Positions 29,183 through 38,434 of a DNA stretch of 42,629 bases are shown one piece after another (within the stretch, counting starts at the first letter, position 1; the number at the start of each line of letters is the position of its first letter). The stretch spans positions 1 to 42,629 of the forward strand of contig JAITEZ010000414.1 of the NCBI GenBank assembly GCA_031281735.1, read 5' to 3'. The notes below the pieces were generated by a model. That model was not told the DNA's origin, did no database searches, and saw only the letters and a program-made list of their open reading frames with translations. The position numbers and the translations under genes were made by a program. This stretch comes from Deltaproteobacteria bacterium. Lineage in GTDB: Bacteria > Desulfobacterota > Desulfarculia > Adiutricales > Adiutricaceae.

Positions 29183-30007
29183 ATGAGAAGCATCTTGTCT
29201 GCCCTCGCGTCCGCTGCCATGATCCTCGCCGCCCAGGCGGCCCTCGCCCAGGACAAGCCCCTCGTCGTGGGGACGGTCGCCGGCTCCGACGTGGACATCC
29301 TCAACAAGGCCGTCGAGGTGGCGGCCCGGGAAGGCCTCGCGGTGGAGATCCGGGAGTTCAGCGACTACGGCCAGCTGAACCCCGCGCTGGCCGCGGGGGA
29401 CATCGACCTCAACTCCTTCCAGCACATCCCCTACCTGGAGAGCTACCTCAAGGATCACCCCGACGGCCTGGTCTCCGTCGGGACCACCTACGTCTCCCCC
29501 ATAGGCTTCTTCTCCCGGCGGATTAAATCCCTGGACGAGCTCAAGAAGGGCGACACCGTGGTCATACCCAACGACCCCTCCAACGGCGGCAGGGCGCTCC
29601 TCCTCCTGCAGGCGGCGGGCAAGATCAAGGTCAAGCCCGAGGCCGGGATCACCCCCACGCCCTTCGACGTCGTGGAGAACCCCCTGGAGCTGAAGATCGT
29701 GGAGGTGGACGCGGCCCAGACCTACGCCTCCCTGGAGGACGCGGCCGCGGCGGCCATCAACAACAACTACGCCCAGGCGGCGCGCCTCAACCCCCTGAAG
29801 GACTCCATCTACCTGGAGGACAGCAACTCGCCGTACGTGAACGTCATCGTGGCCCGCGAGACGGAAAAGGACGACCCCAGGTTCCAGAGGTTCGTGAAGG
29901 CCTACCAGAGCGGGGAGGTGGCGGCCTTCATCCTCGAGAAGTTCGAGGGCGCGACCCTCCCGGCCTTCGAGTACGAGGGCGGCGCGACGGCCGCCAAGGG
30001 GAAATAG
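29183..30007 (+). CDS. metQ: Methionine ABC transporter substrate-binding protein (non-lipoprotein signal sequence)
   Basis: Signal MRSILSALASAAMILAAQAALAQ; LNPALAAGDIDLNSFQHIPYLESYLKDH, YVSPIGFFSRRIKSLDELKKGDTVVIPNDPSNGGRALLLLQAAG, INNNYAQAARLNP. Confidence 0.9.
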   Translation: MRSILSALASAAMILAAQAALAQDKPLVVGTVAGSDVDILNKAVEVAAREGLAVEIREFSDYGQLNPALAAGDIDLNSFQHIPYLESYLKDHPDGLVSVGTTYVSPIGFFSRRIKSLDELKKGDTVVIPNDPSNGGRALLLLQAAGKIKVKPEAGITPTPFDVVENPLELKIVEVDAAQTYASLEDAAAAAINNNYAQAARLNPLKDSIYLEDSNSPYVNVIVARETEKDDPRFQRFVKAYQSGEVAAFILEKFEGATLPAFEYEGGATAAKGK

Positions 30008-30093
30008 CCGCCCCCTGCCCCCGCCGGAACCGGAGGGCCGCCGTCCTTCCGTACGCGGCCGGGCGTCTGCGGCTGGCGTCCGCCCGCCCGGCC

Positions 30094-30130
30094 AAGAACC
30101 CCCCGGAGCCATTCCTTCCGGGGGGTTCTT
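30094..30130 (+). terminator. Strong hairpin terminator after metQ
   Basis: aagaaccccccgga-gccattcct-tccggggggttctt, 14-bp perfect stem. Confidence 0.7.
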
Positions 30131-30298
30131 GCGTCAGGAGGCGGCCAATCCCAGGGCCGGGCGGGTTCCGGGGGGACGTCCGCCGGGATCCCTCGCCGGG
30201 CAGGGGTGTCACTGGGATCGGTCAGGGACGGGGGAGGCCGCGCGGCTAGCGTCCCGTGGCCCGGCCGCCGGGAGGCGGTCGATCCTCCCGTGGATCCC

Positions 30299-30769
30299 AT
30301 GCGTTCCGGCGGGAAGTGTCCCGGGTTCCCGTCGCGGGCGGGGGCTTTGCCGGGGGTAGCCAGGGAAGGGGGGCAGGACGGCGGCGGGCCCGTGCCCCTC
30401 ATGCGTTCCGGCGGGACTGCCGACGGGTTTCCATGCCGGGAAAGGGCTTGCCGGGAAACGTTTTCCGGGGATCCGTCAGGGAAAGGGTTTGCGGGGATCC
30501 CTCACGGAAAGGGGGCATCGGAGGGTGACCGGTCACGGTCAGTGCCCGCGTTCTGCCGGGAGATCCGCCCGTGCCACTCGAGCGTCCCAGCGGTACGGCC
30601 ACCGCGCTTCCCAGCCAGACAAGGGTTTGCCGGGGCCCGGCAGGGGCGGGGAGGCAGGAGGGCGGCCCGGACTTGGGCCCGGGCATGGGGTGGCGTTCCG
30701 CCCGTGCGCATCAGGAGTTCCGGCGTGACGGCCAACGTGGTTCCCTGCCGCGCGGCGGCTAGCCGGGAT
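30299..30769. repeat. Degenerate dispersed repeat family (copies at about 30299, 30401, 30713) with a nested 26-bp tandem (30453-30504)
   Basis: atgcgttccggcggga...gggttccc.tgccggg..gggcttgccggga recurs; gggaaacgttttccggggatccgtca / gggaaagggtttgcggggatccctca. Confidence 0.6.
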
Positions 30770-31174
30770 CCCCAGCGGGAAGGGGAATGGGAGGGGAGGG
30801 ATGCCGGCCTGCGGCGGGATCGCGTCTCCCAGGACGGTAAACCCCCGAACCCCGTGGGAGCCGGAATGACGGCTGCCGGTTCTCCCCGCGGCACGGGTGG
30901 TTCCCGGCGGGGTTCGCCTAAGTCCACTGACGGGTGGGCGCCGAGGGCCGCTCATCCCCGGACGCGGGGGGGCGGAGGGACGGGCACCGTCAGCGCGGGC
31001 GGGTCTTCCAGGGGCCTGGTCGGCGCCGGGCGGGCGGCGCAGAAGGGAGGCCTGGACACGTGAGGTCGCCGGGGCAGGAGGGGCCGCCCCGTGGCGCGGG
31101 CGTGTGGGCCGGGCTTTCGGGAAGAACGGGTCCGGCGGGGGGGCCGGCGGCCCGGTAGCGGCCGCCCTGGCCCT

Positions 31175-32578
31175 TCAGTGTCTCCGTCCGCCGCCCGCGG
31201 CATGGCGTCGCTTCTTGCCGAATTTCGCGGGACGTTTGGGGGCGGGCTTGGCGGGGGTTCGCGGCTCCTCGGGAGGAGCCGGGATCCCGGGACCGGTTCC
31301 CGCGTCCGTTGCGGCTTCGCCAGGAGTCTCCCGGATAAGGCCATCCCCGGCCGCCTCGTTAACCTGCGCGGATCCAGGGTCGGCAGCCCTGAGGGGGGGG
31401 CTGCCGGGCTCGCCCCCCAGGCGGGAGCCGTGCGCGGAGGGGAGGGCGGGCGCAGATGAGGCCAGGGGGTTATCCCCGGATGCGGCCTCGTGACCGGCCC
31501 CGTGCGTGTCATCCGGCGCGTTTCCGGACACGGTCCCGCAGTCTGTCCCGAGGGCGGCGGCTCTGTCGGGCCCTGTCATGTCCCGGGACGCGGTTACGGA
31601 AACTTCCGAGCGGCCGGAACCGGGCGGAGCCTGGGGCACGGTTGCGGGCGCGGTCTCGCGGACGGCCTCGTACGGGGCCGGAGGCTCGGGTTCGGCGACG
31701 GGCTTGGGCCCGGCCTTGGGCCCGGGCTTGGGCCAGACCCTCTGGTCGGCTCTTGGGGAGATTGCGGATCCGGGCCTTCCGCCCGGCCTCCCGGCGGCGG
31801 GCGCGGCCTGGCTGGCCCGATGTTGCCCCACGACGCGCCCCGCCGGGGCGGGCCTGATGATGCGGGCGGGCTCGAAGTCATCCCCCTGGCCGTCACCGGC
31901 AGGATAGGCCTTGCCGGGGGCTCCGGCGCGGGGTTTGCGGGCCGGAACGCCGGGCCCCCTGGCGAGTTCCTGGCGGATCGGGAAGGGGGGGCCTTCGAAC
32001 CGGTATTTGGCCACCGGGGAGTGCTCGGCGCCACCCGGATCGAGACGGCTCTTGTAGAGCGTTAAAGCATCCACGGAGAAGGCGCCGAAGAGCTTGGCCT
32101 TGTTCTTGGTCACCAGCTGCACCAGCTCCTTGGATGGCTTATTCTTGAAGCGGGCCACCAGCATGGAGGGGCGGTAGAGCCTCTTGAGGGCGGGCGGCAC
32201 CCCCTCGATGCCATCCAGAGCCTGATCCACCGCGTCTTTCACGGCGGTCAATGGGGCGGCGTCCTCCACACGGCTGCACAGCAGGTAGACGCCCTTGGCG
32301 GGGTGGATGTAAAGGCCCTTGAGGGAGATGGCGAAGGGGCCGCAGGCGGAGACCGCCGCCAGGGCGGTTTTCACGACTGGAACGAGCTCCGGGATCACTT
32401 CGCCGATGAACCGGACGTTCACGTGAAGGTTGCGGAGCGGCAGTTCCTCGAGTTCCGGCGCCTTGCCCTCAAGCCAGATGTACTTGAACTGAACCCTTTG
32501 CGGCACGGGAAAGGCCGTGAAGAGCCTGGTTCTGGTGATTTTGGAGGGGGCGGGCTGGGTAGGGGTCAGCAGTTCCAT
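31175..32578 (-). CDS. ThpR/LigT-like 2H phosphoesterase (RNA 2',3'-cyclic phosphodiesterase family) with long low-complexity C-terminal extension
   Basis: TRLFTAFPVPQRVQFKYIWLEG, LRNLHVNVRFIGEVIPELVPVVKTALAAVSACGPFAISLKGLYIHP, RLYRPSMLVARFK, FGAFSVDALTLYKSRLDPGGAEHSPVAKYRFEG, then about 250 aa of Pro/Ala/Gly-rich sequence. Confidence 0.8.
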   Translation of the reverse strand: MELLTPTQPAPSKITRTRLFTAFPVPQRVQFKYIWLEGKAPELEELPLRNLHVNVRFIGEVIPELVPVVKTALAAVSACGPFAISLKGLYIHPAKGVYLLCSRVEDAAPLTAVKDAVDQALDGIEGVPPALKRLYRPSMLVARFKNKPSKELVQLVTKNKAKLFGAFSVDALTLYKSRLDPGGAEHSPVAKYRFEGPPFPIRQELARGPGVPARKPRAGAPGKAYPAGDGQGDDFEPARIIRPAPAGRVVGQHRASQAAPAAGRPGGRPGSAISPRADQRVWPKPGPKAGPKPVAEPEPPAPYEAVRETAPATVPQAPPGSGRSEVSVTASRDMTGPDRAAALGTDCGTVSGNAPDDTHGAGHEAASGDNPLASSAPALPSAHGSRLGGEPGSPPLRAADPGSAQVNEAAGDGLIRETPGEAATDAGTGPGIPAPPEEPRTPAKPAPKRPAKFGKKRRHAAGGGRRH

Positions 32579-32940
32579 GCGGTGGCCTGAAAGGGCGAAG
32601 GAGGCGCCACGGGAGGCGATGCGGCCCTCGCCGACGGGGTGGCGGAGACTGGCAGGGTTCCAAATGCGAAAATAGCACACTCCGCTACGCTTGTTAAGGA
32701 CGCCAGGGAATGGGGAAGAGAGAGTCATCCTGTCGCTAATGAGAGCGTCCCCGGCATCGGAGGGCCGCCTGCCCCCCTCCGGCAGCCGGGAGGGTGGCGG
32801 GGCTTAGCGATGGCCGGACCGTCTTCAGGGGCTGCTTCCGGGGGCTGGTCTTCGCTGAGCTTGGCACCTTGGGTGAGGCTGTTTCGTTCCAATGATCAGA
32901 AGGAGCTGTCCCTCTCCGGAAGAGCCGCCGGATAAGTCCA

Positions 32941-33600
32941 ACGAAGGTTTGGTTTTTACTGATATATATTATAAAGTATTATTAATATAATATTAATTAT
33001 AAAAAATATAATAACTAAATACAGTATCATTGATTAGGTCTTCCTCTATCGGAGATGGTCTTGAGATATCACGCGGCCCGTTCTTTCACGATTATTTAGC
33101 AGACGGCAAGCGTTTCGGTCAGCCTGGAAGCAGATGCAGACGACAATCTCTGCCAGGTGAAGAGGAACGGCCTTCTGTCTGGGGCTTCCTGGCCACCTCA
33201 GATCATTCGGGAGAAGAATGAGGAAATAGAAGGCAAAAATAGATGATGGCCTCGCAGAAAGCCTCTTTCCAAGACAGACGTTAGTTTAATATATATTATA
33301 ATATTTAAAATATATAATATAATTAATATTATATAGTCATACTTGGAAATGCTCAATGGCTGGGTCTCAGCGAAGGCATCAAGATATATATTCCTGTCTT
33401 TCCCTCCAGGAATCAAATGTCAGTAATAGGGTTAAATGTATCATCCAGCTTTCATTTCGACCTTGAGGGAGGGCTTGTCCAGCAAGAGAGGTGCATCTCA
33501 GCAAAAGAGAACTGTTTTAGTAAAGAAACAATATTAAAATAATTTATTTATGATATTTATATATAAAAATTATAGCTAATAGATCTTAGAAAGCCATAGT
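32941..33600. other. Cluster of three A+T islands in an otherwise GC-rich window
   Basis: About 32941-33025, 33281-33345 and 33515-33600 are almost entirely A/T. Confidence 0.85.
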
Positions 33601-34084
33601 ATGCTTGGATCGTTCGCATCCGCCACAGCAGGCCAGGAAAACTCTATCCAGCCAACTTGGCCAGAGCCCGGCGGGGTGCAACGACAGCATGTCAGAACAG
33701 GGTGCGAGCCGGGTACGGACGCTCTATTAGGAGATAGGATGATCGGTTTAAACCGCAAAATATGGCTTTAATTCAAGCCGTTGAGGAAACCGGGGAAGAG
33801 AGTCCGGCCGGCCGGCGTTCCCGGAGCCTGCGCCCTGCGATGGGCGCGGATGGCCCCTGATGGAGCCGGAAACTGCTTCAGAGCTAAAGCTGTTATTGTA
33901 ACTTGTTGTAATAACTGATTTTTATGCAGGATTATTGCATGATCAGGGTTTTTGGGAAGGAATCCTCTTTGACAATCCAGAGGATGATGTGTTACAAACC
34001 CATTTACGCTTTTCGGACGGCTTGGCCCCGGCCTCCTCCGAAAGACGTGCGCTACGGAGGGAGGGCCCAGCGCCCCTCCGATGC

Positions 34085-34161
34085 GGGGCTGTAGCTCAGT
34101 TTGGGAGAGCGCATGACTGGCAGTCATGAGGTCAGGGGTTCGATCCCCCTCAGCTCCACCA
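34085..34161 (+). tRNA. tRNA-Ala (GGC anticodon), CCA encoded
   Basis: ggggctg tagctcagtttgggagagc gcatga ctGGCag tcatg aggtcaggggttcgatccccct cagctcc acca; acceptor, anticodon and T arms all pair. Confidence 0.95.
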
Positions 34162-34187
34162 TTTCCCTGTCCGATCAAGTCCTAGAG

Positions 34188-34218
34188 AAGCCCGAAAGCT
34201 ATGAGTTTTCGGGCTTTT
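34188..34218 (+). terminator. Rho-independent terminator after tRNA-Ala
   Basis: aagcccgaaa-gctatgagt-tttcgggctt followed by a T run. Confidence 0.85.
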
Positions 34219-34273
34219 CCTTTGCGTGGGGAAGGCCGGGCGAGAGCCGGGTCAGCCGGCTAGTGCCTAGACT

Positions 34274-35440
34274 CTATTGAAATTGCGGGTAAAGTCTAAT
34301 AAGTTTTCTCCGTGCACCCTTGGACGTGAATTGCCACTTGTGCTTGTTAGCTGCAGCATTCTCCCACTTCTCCCAGGCTTTGGTCTGCTCAGTCGGATGC
34401 TCATGTGAAGCTATATCCTGTCTTTCAATCCGGTGTCAGCCAGGTTGCTGGTTTCTATTTCCGCCATAATCGGCCGCGAACCGCGCTTTGGCGCATGATG
34501 CCTCTCGAGGCATCGCGCAATGAGTCCAGCCATCTGCGCAGTAAAAGCACTGTACAACGAGCTTTTATTATGTGCGGTGATGATATCGCATGCCAATATT
34601 ATCTTATTATCATCAGGAAAATCCTCATTGCACAGTATATCGGCCTGATAAGCCCGGTACACCTTTGCCATGCGCATCAAGACGTCAGCTCCGCGCCACC
34701 CTTTAAGGGGAGCAAGAAACATGGATACCGCCGCGGATCCCTCGCGTGAGCACCCCGTATAGTATTTCCTGGGGGAACCGGGTATCGCGCCGACGGGCTT
34801 CCTGACCTCTCCAATCAGCTGCCTTGATGATTCATCCATGCAGATCAGCGCTCATGCCTCCGACGCGGGACGCTTGTTGACACCGAGGATGTCTTCCATG
34901 GCGGCGGCAGGTCGCGGTGATTCAGACGGAGGTATGCACCATTCCCTGCTTTGCCAGCGCTTTTAGGCATTTCTATTAGAGTCCGCCGAAAGGCTTCACG
35001 CGAGACATGTCTCCCGCCGAGAGTTTGGATTTTTCCACCAGTCCCCTGACCCGTCCCCCTTTGACGCCGTCTTCTGTCTGCCCGCAGGCAAGGACAATCA
35101 GGTTGGCTTCATCATCACCGTCGAGAAACGGTGGCCTGTGGCCTCTCGGCCCGTATCGCAGGGCGGTAACAATACCATACGTGACAAACCGTTTCCTCAG
35201 CTCTTCAATGACTCGGACAGACATGCCGGATCCGATTGCCACACCCATGTCAGCATGCCCCCTTTCATTGCATGGAATGGGAGCTTGAGCCCGTTTGCGT
35301 CTCTCAGCCGAATGCTTCCCTCTCTAGATGATGTCATCCGGCGCCTTGAGCTCATCATCATCAAGAGTGACTTAGTTTTTTATTGCCACAGCCACCTCCT
35401 GGCGGGCAGATTCAGCCCTGAGTTGGCTGATACAACCAGA
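34274..35440 (-). pseudogene. IS630-family transposase, frameshifted remnant
   Basis: Three frames give successive family segments: MSVRVIEELRKRFVTYGIVTAL...FLDGDDEANLIVLACGQ; REWCIPPSE...AAAMEDILGVNKRP; MDESSRQLIGEVRKPVGAIPGSPRKY...FLAPLKGWR...APKRGSRPIMAEIE; C-terminus ARRKLIRLYPQFQ*. Confidence 0.88.
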
Positions 35441-35639
35441 TCACCTGCCTAATAAGGCTAGTTATGGCTAAATATATTTTTTTTAAATTAAATCAAGGTT
35501 ATGCTTGAGGAAATATCGAGATGTTTTAACCTCCCTGTCTGGTGCTTTGGGATTAGATATAGATGCTATATGCATCACATGTTCACCAGCGTCTGGGTGC
35601 TAGGGTGCCCCGACATGATCCTGAAGCAGGCAGGCTATG

Positions 35640-36340
35640 CCATGAGATCCCTCCGCCTGGAGCTTCTGCGTGACCTGGCGCGCCGCACCCGCGTGCATGC
35701 CGGCGAGACAGGCCGCCTTTTCAGCGGCAGGCGCCTCTGCGCCGGTTTCCTCGGGACGGCGGGGGACGCGCGTCTGCGTCACCGGGTCGCGCTCCCTGGA
35801 GACCCGGCGCAAGGCGCAGGGTGACGGCAGGAAGGGCTTCATGAGCCGCGGCTTCCGCACGGCGTGCCGCAGCTTCGCCAAGGGCAACACGGGCGTGACA
35901 TTGCGGTTCCGCCTGGCGCAGCTCCGGAGGGATACCCGGCGCCGCGCGGACATTCTGGCGGACGGGGCGGTCCGCAGGCACGGCGGGGCCGGGGCGAGGC
36001 CGGCCCGGGAGATCGTCCACGGGTACGAACGGCTCCGTAAGCTCCCGGAGGGCGGGGACGGGGGGCCGGCTTCGCGGCTCCGGGCGAGGCCCGCCCGGCT
36101 CAGGGAGGGGCTGACGGGGCACGCCCCGGACGCCCCGCCGGATGCCAGGTTGCGATCGCCGCGAGGTTCAGGGACTGGGGCCGGCCCCGCTCCACGTTCC
36201 CGGACAACCCGGAAATCCCCCCGTGAACAACTGCGCCGGGATCGGGCCCTGGGGCGGCCCCGCCGACTCCGGGAAGACAAGCCACGGGACGCAGGGCGTA
36301 AGCATGATCTGGTGCCTTAGAGACCTTCTGGCCCTTCCAG
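35640..36340 (+). pseudogene. IS66-like transposase C-terminal remnant
   Basis: Frames give FRDWGRPRSTFPDNPEIPP* then NPPVNNCAGIGPWGGPADSGKTSHGTQG, matching the family pattern (LxDPxIPxDNNxAERALRPxVIxRKxSHGTxS). Confidence 0.45.
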
Positions 36341-37355
36341 TGGACGCTCCGCCTCAGTGGCACCGGCGCTGAGGCGGCTCACGGAGGCCCTGACGGCCGT
36401 AACCAGGGGGGCTCTGCCGTCCCTCGTGAACCCGGGACAGCCGGTCGCGGACGGGTCCGTCAGGACGGCGCGGGAGGAGTGCAGGCAGGGAAGGAAAGAG
36501 AGGCCGCCCTGACGGCAGGGAGGGGCAAGAAAGCCGCAGGAAGGCGGGAGGGGCCGGGAGGGGCCGCGCCCGGGACGCCGCCCAGCAGGGAGGGGCGGGG
36601 AGGGTGTCGGCCGGCAGGCCAGCCCGGGAAGGGCGGGCAGGCGGAGCCTATCCCCGGGCCCCTGGTTCCAGCCCCGGCGGGACGGGCCGGGGGAGTGGAG
36701 CCCCGGCTCCCATACCCGAGGTGTGGCGCGGGGGGTGTCTGCCCGGAAGCAGCTCCGGCGGGGTTATTTCGGGGGGGGGTGGCGTCAAGGATGCCCGTCC
36801 CTCCAGGAAGGGCCTGGACTACCCGGACCGCGAGCCCGCCGGGTGAGGCCGCATCCGCCGGGCGGCACCCCGGGATCCTGGCCCGGAAGGAGGTGCGGGA
36901 ACTCCGCGCCCCGGGCGGTGCCGCGGGTCAGGCCGCCGTCCCCCGGCGGTGGACGCGTCCGGAGACCGGCCCTGAGGCGCCGCTGGTCCCCTCAGGGCGC
37001 GTTGCCAGGGGTACGGCCGCCGCCCTTCCAGGGGCATCAGGTTCCGCCCGCAGGGATTTCGCGGCCCCCCCGGCACCGGGGCGGACGCTTCCTGCGGGAC
37101 GGCGGAGACGAGTCCCGCCCCTGCCTTGGACGGACACGGTCTTCCGGCAAGGGACAGGCCCTGCCGGACGCCGGGGGGAATCCCCGCCCACTGGGAGGCC
37201 GCGGCATGGCCTGGGCACGCGCCCACGGGCCAAGGCCACGGATCAGCGCCAGAGGCAGCCTTCATGCAAGGCGGCGTGCCTGGTGCCTTGAGACTTGATA
37301 AACGGCATCTGGCGCTGCCAGCGGCAATGATACAATCGAGCGTGAACACTTAAGA

Positions 37356-37401
37356 ATTAATCATTGCACTGGTAAGCAATTAAACATTGCACTGGTAAGC
37401 A
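37356..37401. repeat. 23-bp tandem direct repeat x2 (22/23 identical)
   Basis: ATTAATCATTGCACTGGTAAGCA / ATTAAACATTGCACTGGTAAGCA. Confidence 0.95.
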
Positions 37402-37454
37402 GCTGATGGATAATCACAGGACCGGCTTGCTCGAGGGACGTGAGGGTACGATGC

Positions 37455-37990
37455 GTTGACATCCTCCCCGCCCTAAAGGACGGGGATTCCCTCCGGATGC
37501 AGGGTCTTGCGACCCTGGTTCCCGAAGGCTGGTTCCTGCTTCCCTGCCCCCGGAGCCGTTCCCCGGGGGCTCCTGCGGGGGGCCCCGGGCGCCCCTCCCC
37601 CGCAGGCGAGGACGGCCCGCCCGGCCGCCAGGACGCTGAGGGCGCCGACATGATCGGCGCCGCCCCCGCATCCGCGTTCCGGGCACCGGAACCCTGCCCG
37701 GGAGGGCCCGTCCCCGGCGTCCGCGCGCCGGCGTTCCGGCACGTCCGGCCGACGCAGCGCGGATCGACCTTCGCGAGCCTCCCGCCCCGTCCCGCGGGCT
37801 TCCAGCCGGGCGTCGGGACGGAAGCGCCCCGGCCCGTTCCGGGATCGCCAGGGTGAGGCCGCCCCTGGCCGCCGCGTGGCGTCCGGGTTCCCCCGGCGTC
37901 CCCTGGCCGGGGCGGAAGCGGGGGAACCCCGCCAACCTCCGGAAGAGCCGGCCGGGCGCCTGGCACGGATCCCAGAGGGCCTGTCGCCGG
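37455..37990 (-). pseudogene. Decayed IS200/IS605-type tnpB 3' end with retained terminal hairpin
   Basis: Frames give EPGRHAAARGGLTLAIPERAG; GRGGRLAKVDPRCVGRTCRNAGARTPGTGPPGQ; GFRCPERGCGGGADHVGALSVLAAGRAVLACGG...KQEPAFGNQGRKTLHPEGIPVL*. Element end gacatCCTCCCCGCCCtaaaGGACGGGGattcc at 37458-37490. Confidence 0.75.
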
Positions 37991-38434
37991 GCGCCGGCGG
38001 ATGATTCCCCCGGCCGGGGAGGATCCGGATGACGGCGCCGGACGGTCGGGATCCTGCAGGGCCGGGCGTGATCCGGGAGCGGGGGATCCCGTTTTCCGGA
38101 CGGGACATCTGACTCCTCAGGGCACGGTTCCGGGCGACGGGTTCCGCTGCCTGAACCTGTGTCCCCTGCGGATTAGCATCGAGATCCGGTTGCCCGGCTC
38201 ACTCAGGCGGGGGTTTGGGGGATCGTGGGTGAACAGGAGGGATGGATTCCACAGCGGCAGTCTTTCCGTAGGCAAGCTGGCCGTTCACCTATCCTTTGTC
38301 TCAACACACAGAAGTAAATTATTTAAAATATAATACATAGATAATATAAATAATATTTATAATAACTTATATATATAAATAGGAAATATATCGAGACACG
38401 GAACCGTCCGGGATGTTGTTCCCGGAAGATCGCG

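Noticed and set aside
32855-32885. Second sigma54-like site ttggcaccttgggtgag
   Set aside because: The -12 GC dinucleotide is missing (GA instead).
33198-33416. 72-aa minus-strand ORF with hydrophobic segment YDYIILIILYILNIIIYIKL
   Set aside because: The hydrophobic stretch is simply translated A/T-only sequence; no start context or homology visible.
33768-34178. 136-aa minus-strand ORF beginning MIGQGNGGAEGDRTPDLMTASHALSQTELQPR
   Set aside because: Runs antisense through tRNA-Ala; this is the familiar spurious protein produced by translating a tRNA locus.
36479-37291. 270-aa and overlapping ORFs in the 36.5-37.3 kb spacer
   Set aside because: No recognised motif, Pro/Arg/Gly-biased composition, overlapping ORFs in other frames; probably not coding.
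37356-37401. CRISPR-like repeat
   Set aside because: Two directly abutting 23-bp copies with no spacers and no cas genes.
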